From: Euryarchaeota archaeon UBA33
Lineage (GTDB): Archaea; Thermoplasmatota; E2; DHVEG-1
Assembly (NCBI GenBank): GCA_002506745.1
Contig: DAYE01000054.1
Coordinates: 11,660-21,954 of the forward strand
DNA length: 10,295 bases
Reading direction: 5' to 3'
In this document: piece after piece, positions 1 to 6,758 of the stretch
Layout: the number at the start of each line of letters is the position of its first letter
How positions within the stretch are numbered: position 1 is the stretch's first letter
Made by a program: the position numbers and the translations under genes
Notes under the pieces: generated by a model
Told to the model about the DNA's origin: nothing
Seen by the model: only the letters and a program-made list of their open reading frames with translations
Databases searched by the model: none

Positions 1-536
1 TTGGCTATCTCCTTTAAGGAACGTTCCCAGACAAGCTCAGCGATCGTCTCATACAGATAATCGAGTTTGAGGTTTTTCTCCTTGTTTTCCACGATGATAC
101 CGCCAAGTGTATCAATGGAACCACCATATGGTATATTCGTCAGGGTTCGAACGATGGGTTCGTCCCGTGAATTTGAGTAGACATACGCTGCTTCAGGAAG
201 CTCTTGCTGGGCTTTTTTTAGAAGAACAGAAAGAATCTTCTCATGCGGAAGTGTGGATAAGGCTTTGAGGCATTCTTGATAGGTTTGGGTAAGAATATCT
301 TTTTCTGCGTTTAATCTGATTTTCTTTACCTCAATTTCAACGCTACTTGCCTCCTGTGTTTTCAGCAGATTGGTCTGTTTTTCTTGCTCTTGTCTTTTTT
401 TCACTGCTGTTTCGTCTATTGTTTTTTGTTTTGACTGGAGGATCTGGGCTGCTTGCATCTCCGCATCATGGAGGATACTTGTGATTTTTTCTTTTCCTTC
501 TTTCTGAATGTTTTCTATGACTTTGTCTAATCCCAT
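1..536 (-). CDS. atpE: A-type ATP synthase subunit E, C-terminus cut by the window edge
   Basis: This is the peripheral stalk subunit E, which pairs with subunit H and holds the catalytic A3B3 head still against the rotating c-ring on the cytoplasmic side. About 178 residues are visible. The N-terminus reads MGLDKVIENIQKEGKEKI, a typical archaeal E start, followed by a long, highly charged, Gln/Lys/Glu-rich helix (about residues 10-90) suited to the coiled coil with H. A globular C-terminal part follows, with the family-like stretch GGIIVENKEKNLKLDYLYE and then a helix that runs off the edge. Family members are about 190-200 residues, so only a short tail is missing. ATG at 536 is preferred. 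An in-frame GTG lies six bases upstream at 542, with AAAGGA at good spacing, so the start could be two residues longer. It follows atpK after a 63-base spacer containing a stem-loop. Identification rests on position and N-terminal similarity. Confidence 0.93.
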   Translation of the reverse strand, partial: MGLDKVIENIQKEGKEKITSILHDAEMQAAQILQSKQKTIDETAVKKRQEQEKQTNLLKTQEASSVEIEVKKIRLNAEKDILTQTYQECLKALSTLPHEKILSVLLKKAQQELPEAAYVYSNSRDEPIVRTLTNIPYGGSIDTLGGIIVENKEKNLKLDYLYETIAELVWERSLKEIA

Positions 537-567
537 GGACACCACAGTCCTTTTTTTAGGATGGATG

Positions 568-594
568 CATCATCTATCGTTTCGATGCATGATG
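568..594 (-). other. Stem-loop in the atpK-atpE spacer
   Basis: Read on the minus strand, the spacer contains CATCAT-GC-ATCG-AAA-CGAT-AG-ATGATG: an outer six-base-pair stem, a two-by-two internal mismatch, an inner four-base-pair stem and an AAA loop. It sits six bases after the atpK stop and ahead of the atpE ribosome-binding site. There is no T-run directly after it (an A-run follows), so it does not look like a terminator. An overlapping inverted pair ATGCATC/GATGCAT offers an alternative fold. A role in mRNA processing or stability is inference only. Confidence 0.5.
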
Positions 595-599
595 TTTCT

Positions 600-821
600 T
601 TACATTTTTGTCCAGAGCAAAAAGGCGATGACAAGCCCAAAGAGAACAATGGTCTCAGGAAGGACCATGTAAATCAGTCCTTTCCCAAACATTTTCTCGT
701 TCTCAGCTGCTGCACCGACTGCGGCGGCACCAATGGTTTTTTGTGCCCATGCGGTCGCAAGTGCTGCAGAGCCGATGGCGATACCAGCGCCTATTGCGAT
801 GATTCCGGTTTCTGCTGCCAT
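600..821 (-). CDS. atpK: A-type ATP synthase proteolipid subunit K (c-ring subunit)
   Basis: This is the 73-residue membrane proteolipid that forms the rotating c-ring and carries the translocated ion. It is a single hairpin: transmembrane helix 1 about residues 5-27, a short polar cytoplasmic loop ENEKMFGKG (40-48), and helix 2 about 49-70. The ion-binding carboxylate is E56 in the motif LPET. Q27 at the end of helix 1 (AWAQK) and T57 next to the Glu match the Gln and Ser/Thr ligands seen in sodium-binding c-subunits. The Tyr commonly found five residues after the Glu is Phe here (F61). The length is normal for a one-hairpin archaeal K, so there is no fused double or triple hairpin. A strong GGAGGT lies nine bases before the ATG. 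The gene follows atpI after a 21-base gap and precedes atpE. Sodium coupling is an inference. Confidence 0.96.
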   Translation of the reverse strand: MAAETGIIAIGAGIAIGSAALATAWAQKTIGAAAVGAAAENEKMFGKGLIYMVLPETIVLFGLVIAFLLWTKM

Positions 822-842
822 ATGTTTTTTACCTCCTTTTTT

Positions 843-2885
843 TTATTCTGTTGTCGTATATTTCCTTTTATATCCAAATGGGTTGAATCGGAGTCCTTCT
901 CCTTTGTAGAACTTCATGAAGAACTCTACATAATGAAGCCTGACTGCCTGGATGCCTGAGGACAGAGCCCCCAGGGCGAAGACCATGAGCTGCATAAAGA
1001 TAAGAAGGATGACTCCAAGGATGCCGATGATGATGTTACCGCTGAGGATCAATCCTAGTCCTATCATGTTAAATGCAAACGCCATCGCTGCTTTTGCGAC
1101 ACAGATCGCAGCTAGCCTAGTGTAGGACATGAGGTGACTGGTGACTTCTAAGACCTCGACGAGACCAAAACCTCCTGCGACGATTCCAATGATGACGATT
1201 CCTAGGATCGCTAAAACCATCGTGACGTAGGGGACGATTAATCCACCGAAAGAAAACCCTGATTTCACGAGTGGAATGAAGGCGCCCCAGAGGAATGGCG
1301 CTACGGCTGATCCTTTTAAGGGTTTGAGCCATTGTCCAATGGTCCAGTCCGCCATCACGAAGATAAGGAGCGCTAATGCAGTTAATACAAAGAGAAGACC
1401 GATTTTTGTGACCGCATGTTTCCAGTTATGTTTCCGCTCGACGATAATTCCAAGGAGAAGACCTAGTCCAAGGTGCAGGTATCCTACGATGATCGAGATG
1501 ACCAGCAGTTGGGTCATTCCGAGGGATTCCATTTTATGTATCACTGAGGGAATCGGTATGTGGACCCCTAAGAGGGTTGACCAGCTGTACGCTGCTTCTC
1601 CAGTTCCGCCGGGTGGAGGTAAGAAGGGGAGGCCAAACATGTCACCAAAGAGGAACAAACCAAAAATTGACGAGAACACTCCTGCGATGATGATGTACCA
1701 TCCGATGTTCGAAAACCCTTCGCTATCTTTAAACAATTTCATGAAAAGGACACCAAACAGGATTAAGAGAATCCCATAACCGATATCTCCGATCATCAAA
1801 CCGAAAAACAAAGGAAAGATCAATGAGAGAATAAAACTCGGATCAATATCTCGATAATTGGGGAGCGAGTACAACTCTAGAAGGTATTCAAAGCGTCGAA
1901 CAGGCCGAGGGTTCTTTAACAATGTCGGCGGCTCATCATCATGTTTTGGTTCGATCTCTTGGATATACAGGGCTCCTTGCATGTCTTTTTCAAGAGTTTC
2001 TAGGACGTGGTTTTTCTCATGTTTTGGGATCCAGCAATCAATCAGAAAAGAATGCTCAGTGGTTCCAAACAGCACTGGTGCCTCTGCTTTCTGCACCTGA
2101 ATGGTGAGGTATTCTTCACTGGCTAAGATAAATTCTGCGTATCTTTTTCGAAACTCAAGCATATCCTTTGTTGTCTGCAGGAGTTTCATAGACAGCTCCT
2201 GTTTCTGTGCAACCCATTTTTCAATGAATTGTTTAGGAATACCTGTTCCCTCTGGCAGTTTTACCTCAGTAAACCCACATTCATTGAGAAGTTTTCCTGC
2301 ATCCTCAGCATATTTTTTTATGATGAATAAAGCGATCATCTGATCGTCTGCTTCAGAGGTAAAAAACTCATAATCATCAGTGATTTTTGGGAGATGGTCT
2401 GTTAATTTTTTTAGATCTCGGACATACCCGGTAAACACCGTCACATGATCGTATCCTTGATAATCCTCCAAGGGAATGTCCATCGCAACGAATGGTTGTA
2501 ACTGACGGATTCGCTCATCGATTTTGCGGAAATGCTCCTCGATACGAGTTTTTGTCTCTGTTAAGGAAAGCACGCTCAGTTCCATATCCTGTATTTTTAG
2601 AGCGACGTCTCGTTGTATCTGTTCTTCTGAGATTTTTTCGGAAATCGTCTGTTTCTCCCGTTCTAAAGCGAGCATCTGGACGCTCGAACGTATTTTTACT
2701 AGGCTTTGACTCACCCCTGATGCTTTTTTGGTTGGGACGCCAAGATGAAGTGGCTCATCAGCATCACTAGGTTTAAAATCAATAATATGGACAACCTCTA
2801 ACGTATGCAGCAGCTCGATGGTTTTCTCTAAATCTTGTTTTGCACCGATGATTAAAGTCCGCGTCATCTCCTGAGGTTTAAACAT
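843..2885 (-). CDS. atpI: A-type ATP synthase subunit I (subunit a, 116-kDa family)
   Basis: The 680-residue stator membrane subunit provides the two half-channels through which ions reach the c-ring. The N-terminal half (about 1-335) is cytoplasmic, with long charged helices (about 85-125 and 225-265) that contact the E/H stalks. The C-terminal half (about 345-660) has about eight membrane helices. It contains the family motif FFGLMIGDIGYG and the essential channel arginine R590 in SYTRL, which faces the c-ring carboxylate. A second conserved arginine, R649, lies in AVRLHYVEFF near the C-terminus. The length is usual for the archaeal family. The ATG at 2885 overlaps the end of atpH by eight bases and has GGAG seven bases upstream. 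A second ATG at 2867 has GGAG directly abutting it with no spacing, so it is less likely. No frameshift is visible. Confidence 0.97.
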   Translation of the reverse strand: MFKPQEMTRTLIIGAKQDLEKTIELLHTLEVVHIIDFKPSDADEPLHLGVPTKKASGVSQSLVKIRSSVQMLALEREKQTISEKISEEQIQRDVALKIQDMELSVLSLTETKTRIEEHFRKIDERIRQLQPFVAMDIPLEDYQGYDHVTVFTGYVRDLKKLTDHLPKITDDYEFFTSEADDQMIALFIIKKYAEDAGKLLNECGFTEVKLPEGTGIPKQFIEKWVAQKQELSMKLLQTTKDMLEFRKRYAEFILASEEYLTIQVQKAEAPVLFGTTEHSFLIDCWIPKHEKNHVLETLEKDMQGALYIQEIEPKHDDEPPTLLKNPRPVRRFEYLLELYSLPNYRDIDPSFILSLIFPLFFGLMIGDIGYGILLILFGVLFMKLFKDSEGFSNIGWYIIIAGVFSSIFGLFLFGDMFGLPFLPPPGGTGEAAYSWSTLLGVHIPIPSVIHKMESLGMTQLLVISIIVGYLHLGLGLLLGIIVERKHNWKHAVTKIGLLFVLTALALLIFVMADWTIGQWLKPLKGSAVAPFLWGAFIPLVKSGFSFGGLIVPYVTMVLAILGIVIIGIVAGGFGLVEVLEVTSHLMSYTRLAAICVAKAAMAFAFNMIGLGLILSGNIIIGILGVILLIFMQLMVFALGALSSGIQAVRLHYVEFFMKFYKGEGLRFNPFGYKRKYTTTE

Positions 2886-3198
2886 GGAAAAACTCCATAA
2901 ATTCCTCGATGAAAAAGTCCTTTGCCTTTTTTATCTGTGCTTTTTTCTTCAGCGTGTCTGCATCAGACATTGCTTTGTGAACAACACGCTGTCGTTTCTC
3001 CCCGATATCCTTTTTTGCGGCAGCAAGCATTTCATTTCGTTCTGCATTCAGACGCAGCTCCCCATCATTCTCAAGTTTTTGGGCTTGTTTCTGAGCCTGG
3101 GTGATAATCTCGTTTCTTTTATGTTGTGCAGTATCAATGTTACTTCTGATTTCTGCTTCAGTTGATTTCAACTTCTGAAGGATTTCTTTTCGATCCAT
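2878..3198 (-). CDS. atpH: A-type ATP synthase subunit H (peripheral stalk)
   Basis: This 106-residue, almost entirely helical, charged protein begins MDRKEILQKLKSTEAEI and has heptad-like Lys/Glu/Ala/Gln composition throughout, as expected for subunit H, which forms the right-handed coiled-coil stalk with subunit E. It has no membrane segment. The reading frame is open further upstream, with ATGs up to 3267, but that extension (FLIMMGDYGVVPSK and on) does not look like the family, lacks a ribosome-binding site and runs into the candidate promoter, so the start is placed at 3198. That start has only a weak upstream GGGATG. It is the first gene of the visible ATPase operon, and its stop overlaps atpI by eight bases. 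H proteins are poorly conserved, so the call leans on size, coiled-coil character and position. Confidence 0.9.
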   Translation of the reverse strand: MDRKEILQKLKSTEAEIRSNIDTAQHKRNEIITQAQKQAQKLENDGELRLNAERNEMLAAAKKDIGEKRQRVVHKAMSDADTLKKKAQIKKAKDFFIEEFMEFFHV

Positions 3199-3255
3199 TA
3201 TCTGTACACATCCCGTAGTTGGCTTTGAAGGGACTACACCGTAATCTCCCATCAT

Positions 3256-3264
3256 TATTAAAAA
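3256..3264 (-). promoter_or_regulatory. Candidate TATA box for the ATPase operon
   Basis: On the minus strand TTTTTAATA lies about 60 bases before the atpH ATG at 3198, which would put transcription start near 3235 and give a leader of about 35 bases. It follows a T-run that could end the upstream gene. A second AT-rich candidate, TTTTAAAT at 3384-3377, lies further upstream. The region is AT-rich, so chance matches are likely. Confidence 0.35.
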
Positions 3265-3318
3265 CATCTGTATCTGTGTTTACCGTCGGTTGAACATAAA
3301 AGTAACAGGATGGATAAT

Positions 3319-3328
3319 CGAAAAAATA
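3319..3328 (-). terminator. Candidate T-rich terminator after the small membrane gene
   Basis: The minus strand reads TATTTTTTCG here, a T6 run in the 212-base gap between the 79-residue membrane gene and atpH. Archaeal terminators are often simple T-runs without a hairpin, and this one lies between a stop codon and a candidate promoter. No convincing stem precedes it. Confidence 0.3.
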
Positions 3329-3410
3329 AGACGACCAATCAGGTATGTATTATGGATAGTATTATGACAATAACCGATTTAAAATTTCTCATAGTCATTC
3401 TATTTTTTTT

Positions 3411-3650
3411 TCAAAAAAACCGTTTTTGGATTTTTTCCAGTTCTTCTACTTGTTCCCATTCTTTCTGTACCTTATATTTATCCCATTTGGTCGTAAAGAC
3501 TAAAACGCATGTGTACACTAAGAGAAATATCAAAATGATCGCGATTAAGATAAATACCAAGATAAGCTCTGGTATCAAATATGCGAAAAAAAACATTGAT
3601 ATGAGAAGCACTATTATTATGAGAATTATCGCATTAATTCCGTCATCCAT
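3411..3650 (-). CDS. Small unrecognised membrane protein with two hydrophobic segments
   Basis: I do not recognise a family for this 79-residue protein. Residues 6-24 and 28-52 are almost purely Ile/Leu/Val/Phe and form a helical hairpin broken by the YLIPE turn at about 24-28. Residues 54-79 form a strongly charged, probably helical cytoplasmic tail rich in Lys, Glu and Gln. There is no cysteine cluster or catalytic motif. The ATG at 3650 is supported by AGAGG and AAGGA upstream and by a TATA-like box. The gene stands alone between the hydrogenase operon and the ATPase operon, on the same strand. That invites a role in assembly of one of the two membrane complexes, but nothing in the sequence proves it. 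The DNA is distinctly AT-rich. An overlapping frame on the other strand is less credible. Confidence 0.7.
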   Translation of the reverse strand: MDDGINAIILIIIVLLISMFFFAYLIPELILVFILIAIILIFLLVYTCVLVFTTKWDKYKVQKEWEQVEELEKIQKRFF

Positions 3651-3693
3651 GTTTTTCCTTAAACCTCTTCGTATAATATTATAACATTTCGTC

Positions 3694-3701
3694 TATAAAA
3701 A
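3694..3701 (-). promoter_or_regulatory. Candidate TATA box for the small membrane gene
   Basis: The minus strand reads TTTTTATA, preceded by a purine-containing AAGGATATG that could act as a BRE. It lies about 45 bases before the ATG at 3650, so transcription would start near 3672 and leave a leader of about 20 bases. This is the best TATA match in the gap. Confidence 0.45.
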
Positions 3702-3717
3702 CATATCCTTGTATGTG
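3698..3717 (-). terminator. Weak candidate terminator of the hydrogenase operon
   Basis: On the minus strand ACATA and TATGT form a five-base-pair stem with a CAAGGA loop, followed at once by TTTTTA. It lies about 80 bases after the protease stop codon. The stem is short and AT-rich, and it overlaps the TATA-like box of the next gene, so it may be only part of that promoter. Confidence 0.25.
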
Positions 3718-3799
3718 ATAATGACATGAATTGATCTTCCAGAATTGTCTTGTTTAGTATCGAGAAGACCGCGGCTTTCGATGAAGAAGTCGGAAAGGG

Positions 3800-4270
3800 T
3801 CACGACACGGTTTCTTGAATGACCCTTGCGATTTCCTCTGCCGCTTGCTGACATTCTCTACTCAGGCCTAGGGATATATCACGGGATTTTGGCTGAATCC
3901 CTAAAAAAACAACGTACGCATTACATCTCCGCTTGATTTCTGCTGCAACCTCCACCGCGGGAATTGTATGGGTCGTAAATAATCCTTGGTCTATGTTATC
4001 GGCAGAAAGGATTTGCCATGCACCTGGTTTTTTACCAAGCTCTGCGGCATCGACAATAAGAACATGGCTCGGATGCGAAGCACAGGCCGGCCCAATATAA
4101 ACCTCGGGGGTCATATGCCCCTCAAACACTTCGAGCCGAGTATTACTGCTGGGTTTTAGGAGACGCACGACGTACAAGCCGACAGCATCATCAGCACGCA
4201 GCTCATTGCCCATCCCGATGATCACCACGACGGTAGCATCTTTCAGAAAACGGACCAGTTTATTGGACAA
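3800..4270 (-). CDS. hycI: [NiFe]-hydrogenase maturation endopeptidase (HycI/HybD family)
   Basis: This nickel-dependent endopeptidase removes the C-terminal tail of the hydrogenase large subunit once the NiFe centre is inserted, and acts in the cytoplasm. Starting at the TTG at 4270 the protein has 156 residues. It opens with a short leader and then GMGNELRADDAVG (19-31). The three expected metal ligands are E23 (GNE), D74 (LIVDAAE) and H101 (TTHTIP). The length is normal for the family. No ATG precedes the domain. The TTG at 4270 overlaps the stop of the ferredoxin-like gene by 11 bases and has AAGG eight bases upstream, and the resulting N-terminus matches the family. Another TTG at 4303 would add 11 basic residues. 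It is the last gene of the hydrogenase operon, and its substrate is very likely the large subunit encoded at 6758-5571. Confidence 0.93.
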   Translation of the reverse strand: MSNKLVRFLKDATVVVIIGMGNELRADDAVGLYVVRLLKPSSNTRLEVFEGHMTPEVYIGPACASHPSHVLIVDAAELGKKPGAWQILSADNIDQGLFTTHTIPAVEVAAEIKRRCNAYVVFLGIQPKSRDISLGLSRECQQAAEEIARVIQETVS

Positions 4271-4601
4271 TCGCCTCGCCTTTCTTATAATGCGCAAGCT
4301 CAAATTCTGAGGTCATCTCGATAGCGTCCTTCGGGCATGACTCCGCGCATTGCGCACAAAACGTGCAATAATCCAGGTCGAAGATTGGTCGTTTTTTACC
4401 GTCGATCTCATGCATGGTGCATGCCCCTGAAGGGCAGTCCCGTGCGCACAACCCGCAGCTGATACAACGATCAAGGTGGAACCTCATTTTCCCTCGCAAG
4501 GTCTCAGGCGGGATAAGTCGTTCCTTCGGGTATAACACGGTGACTGGTTTTCTGACGATAAATCCAACGATCTTCGGCAGCATCTTCCCAGGAACTTTCA
4601 T
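4260..4601 (-). CDS. Hydrogenase ferredoxin-like subunit with two [4Fe-4S] clusters (NuoI/MbhN-like)
   Basis: The 113-residue subunit carries electrons between external ferredoxin and the small subunit at the base of the peripheral arm. It has two classic binding motifs of the form CxxCxxCxxxCP: C46, C49, C52 and C56, then C79, C82, C85 and C89. Each motif supplies three ligands to one cluster and the fourth to the other. C61 is an extra cysteine. The N-terminal 40 residues (VRKPVTVLYPKE and on) resemble the membrane-facing segment of NuoI and MbhN. There is no flavin or NAD site here or elsewhere in the window, which favours direct use of ferredoxin. GGAGG lies eight bases before the ATG, inside the last codons of the NuoH-like gene, and one base separates that stop from this start. 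Confidence 0.95.
   Translation of the reverse strand: MKVPGKMLPKIVGFIVRKPVTVLYPKERLIPPETLRGKMRFHLDRCISCGLCARDCPSGACTMHEIDGKKRPIFDLDYCTFCAQCAESCPKDAIEMTSEFELAHYKKGEAIVQ
4271..4282 (-). promoter_or_regulatory. Ribosome-binding site favouring the TTG start of the maturation protease
   Basis: Minus-strand AAGGCGAGGCGA directly precedes the TTG at 4270. AAGG is eight bases away and GAGG three bases away. It lies inside the ferredoxin-like gene, which would couple translation of the two. The more distal TTG at 4303 has no comparable site. Confidence 0.45.
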
Positions 4602-4602
4602 C

Positions 4603-5601
4603 TTAGATGCCTCCTAGGAACCGCACAATGATAGCGATAAAAATCTGCACCAGCGTCAGAGGGATGAGCCATTTGTACGCAAAACTAATCATCTGATCGG
4701 TCCTGATGCGGGCGACCGCTGATTTGATCAGGATCAGCAGGAAAATGACAAAGAGGGTTTTGGCTAAAAACACCAGCGCACCAACGATCCAGGATAGATA
4801 CACGGGTTCTAGATGTACTATCGGTTCTGGTCCAGCCAGGAAAACAACCGCGAGAAGACCAGCGCCTACAACCATTTCCGCGTCACGAGCCAGCCGGAAC
4901 AACGCGAGTCGCCTCCCTGAGTACTCCACTAAGGGTCCAGCAACGATTTCTGTTTCTGCCTCAGGGATATCAAACGGGAGTCGCTCCAGTTTACCTTGCA
5001 AAGCGATCAGTCCTATGACAAAGCCAAGGAAGGAGATGATGAACACCAATGGATGTGTGATTTCAAAAGTAACGATATCAGCCATTTTCCAGGATCCTTC
5101 AATCAGGGCTGGTGTCAACAAAGTTAAAAAGAAAGGAATCTCATAGGAGAACAACAGGGAAGCAACACGCATCCCTCCTTTCTGACCAAAGACGTTCCCT
5201 GAGTACCATCCTCCTAGAAACATTGCGAGGGTCGGGATGGTGAGCAGATAAAGCACCACAATAAGATCCCCGTTGAAGCTATGCAGCCCAGTAGATGATA
5301 CGATCGGTAGATACAGGAACGCTGCAAAAATCGCTGCTAAGCCGATGATGGGTGCAGCGGTGAACATGAAACGCTCAGCGTTCTCAGGTACAACGTCTTC
5401 TTTTGCTGAGAGTTTCACAAGGTCAGCGAATGGCTGGAGGAACGGGGGTCCGACGCGTCGTTGCATACGCGCATAGATCTTTCTGTCCAGATATTCGGTG
5501 AACAAGCTAAATGCAAACAGGAAAATAAACCCAGGGAAAATAAATAAATACAGGAGTGTAAGAAGGATATCTATGCTTTCCACCCCCTTTCTGCATACCA
5601 T
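4603..5601 (-). CDS. Hydrogenase membrane subunit, NuoH/MbhM/EchB-like
   Basis: This 332-residue membrane protein anchors the catalytic arm and couples redox chemistry to ion movement. It has about eight hydrophobic segments. Family signatures are EYLDRKIYARMQRRVGP (36-52), the loop KEDVVPENAERF (67-78), MRVASLLFSYEIP (144-156) and PFDIPEAETEIVAGPLVEYSG (209-229), whose acidic residues form the cytoplasmic loop against the small and large subunits. The length is close to NuoH (about 325). The start is uncertain: ATG at 5601 overlaps the large-subunit gene by 31 bases with no clear ribosome-binding site, and GTG at 5583 would overlap by 13 bases with AAAGGG touching it. Either leaves the first membrane helix intact. 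Confidence 0.95.
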   Translation of the reverse strand: MVCRKGVESIDILLTLLYLFIFPGFIFLFAFSLFTEYLDRKIYARMQRRVGPPFLQPFADLVKLSAKEDVVPENAERFMFTAAPIIGLAAIFAAFLYLPIVSSTGLHSFNGDLIVVLYLLTIPTLAMFLGGWYSGNVFGQKGGMRVASLLFSYEIPFFLTLLTPALIEGSWKMADIVTFEITHPLVFIISFLGFVIGLIALQGKLERLPFDIPEAETEIVAGPLVEYSGRRLALFRLARDAEMVVGAGLLAVVFLAGPEPIVHLEPVYLSWIVGALVFLAKTLFVIFLLILIKSAVARIRTDQMISFAYKWLIPLTLVQIFIAIIVRFLGGI

Positions 5602-6758
5602 TTGATCCCATATCGTCGTAACCGTTCTCCGTCAATCAACTCCCCTGGTTTTTCCTTTCCTTTCTTTAAGAGTAACACGCGGTCCATGCAACCCATGCAG
5701 GGGTCTATCGCTGCCACAATAATCGGGACATCAGCAAGGTAGGTTTCTTTGAGCATTTCAGCGACCGCGGGAAGATTTGCTAATGTCGGAGTCCGCACTT
5801 TGTATCGCTCAGGTTTTTCTGTGCCGTTTGACCTGAGATAATGAAAATCTTCCCCGCGTGGTGCTTCCGTATGGCTTATTGATTCACCCTCTGGAACTTT
5901 CCGAGGTGCTTTTGTGATGATTTCCCCGTCAGGGAGATGCCCCATGAGGTAGCGGATGATCTTGATGCTTTCAAAGACCTCAAGCACGCGGACAACCACC
6001 CGTCCAAGCACATCATTGGTGTTTGTCGTAATCACATCAAAGGGTATGTCGGGGTAGGAAGCATAGGGGTCGTCCTTTCGAATGTCAACCATGATTCCTG
6101 AGGCACGAGCTGTTGGTCCGACCGCAGCCAATTTCAAGGCAACCTTTGGTTTGAGGATACCAACGTTCTCAGCACGAGCGAGTATGGTTTTTTCATTGAT
6201 TGCGACTTCTTTGTAATATTCTGTTCGTTTCTCAAGATAATCCATTCCTTCAAGGACTTTTTTCCGGTGTTCTTCACTGACGTCTCGACGGACGCCACCG
6301 ATGGCGTTCATCGCGTAGTTCACCCGATTCCCTGAGATCATCTCAAGGAGGTCTTGGACGACCTCCCGGTCCTGCCAGGTGTACATGAATAACGTGTCAA
6401 ACCCGATCTCATGGCCTGCTACACCAAGCCAGAGGAAATGGCTATGGAGCCGTTCCAGCTCAAGAAATAACGTCCGGATATATTCCGCGCGTTTTGGGAT
6501 TTGAAGCCCGAGGATTTCTTCAACGTTCTGGGTGAAGTTCTCCACATGCGCATAGGAGCAGATCCCGCAGATACGCTCGACAAGGTACAGGTTTTGTGTG
6601 TAGGTCCTGCTTTCCATGAGTTTTTCGATCCCTCGATGCGTGTAGCCGATGCGGATGTCAACGTCAATGACCCGTTCGCCATCAAGGGTGATCGTGAAAT
6701 TTTCTGGTTCTTTGAGCGCAGGATGTTGCGGACCGATTGGGAGTTTTACTATGCCCAT
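5571..6758 (-). CDS. Group 4 [NiFe]-hydrogenase large (catalytic) subunit, NuoD/MbhL/EchE-like
   Basis: This 395-residue subunit holds the NiFe active site, where protons and H2 are interconverted on the cytoplasmic side. The N-terminal motif ERICGICS gives ligands C64 and C67, and DPCMGCMDR near the C-terminus gives C354 and C357. All four are intact, unlike NuoD and FpoD, which have lost them. Other family marks are GPQHPALKEP near the N-terminus, IGYTHRGIEKL (37-47), and AVGPTARASG. About 35 residues follow R360, the expected cleavage point, so this is a precursor that needs a protease, and one is encoded at the end of the operon. The length is typical for group 4 without a NuoC fusion. 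The ATG shares one base with the stop of the NuoC-like gene (TAATG), and GAGG lies just upstream. I place it in group 4 but cannot settle the subgroup without a tree. Confidence 0.97.
   Translation of the reverse strand: MGIVKLPIGPQHPALKEPENFTITLDGERVIDVDIRIGYTHRGIEKLMESRTYTQNLYLVERICGICSYAHVENFTQNVEEILGLQIPKRAEYIRTLFLELERLHSHFLWLGVAGHEIGFDTLFMYTWQDREVVQDLLEMISGNRVNYAMNAIGGVRRDVSEEHRKKVLEGMDYLEKRTEYYKEVAINEKTILARAENVGILKPKVALKLAAVGPTARASGIMVDIRKDDPYASYPDIPFDVITTNTNDVLGRVVVRVLEVFESIKIIRYLMGHLPDGEIITKAPRKVPEGESISHTEAPRGEDFHYLRSNGTEKPERYKVRTPTLANLPAVAEMLKETYLADVPIIVAAIDPCMGCMDRVLLLKKGKEKPGELIDGERLRRYGIKWYAERGWKA

Noticed and set aside
561..959. A cysteine-rich 132-codon plus-strand frame over atpK
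   Set aside because: The cysteines arise from the reverse complement of Ala/Gly codons of the proteolipid; there is no regular metal-binding spacing and the gene opposite is certain.
1276..1779. A 167-codon open frame on the plus strand opposite atpI
   Set aside because: It is antisense to conserved membrane helices of atpI, resembles no family and has no ribosome-binding site.
2878..3267. A longer atpH starting at an ATG at 3267, 3255 or 3252
   Set aside because: The extra N-terminus does not resemble subunit H, has no ribosome-binding site and overlaps a candidate promoter; 3198 gives the family's usual length.
3310..3684. A 124-codon open frame on the plus strand opposite the small membrane gene
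   Set aside because: It is low in complexity, lacks a convincing ribosome-binding site and is fully antisense to the minus-strand frame, which has both a TATA-like box and a ribosome-binding site and a sensible membrane-protein layout.
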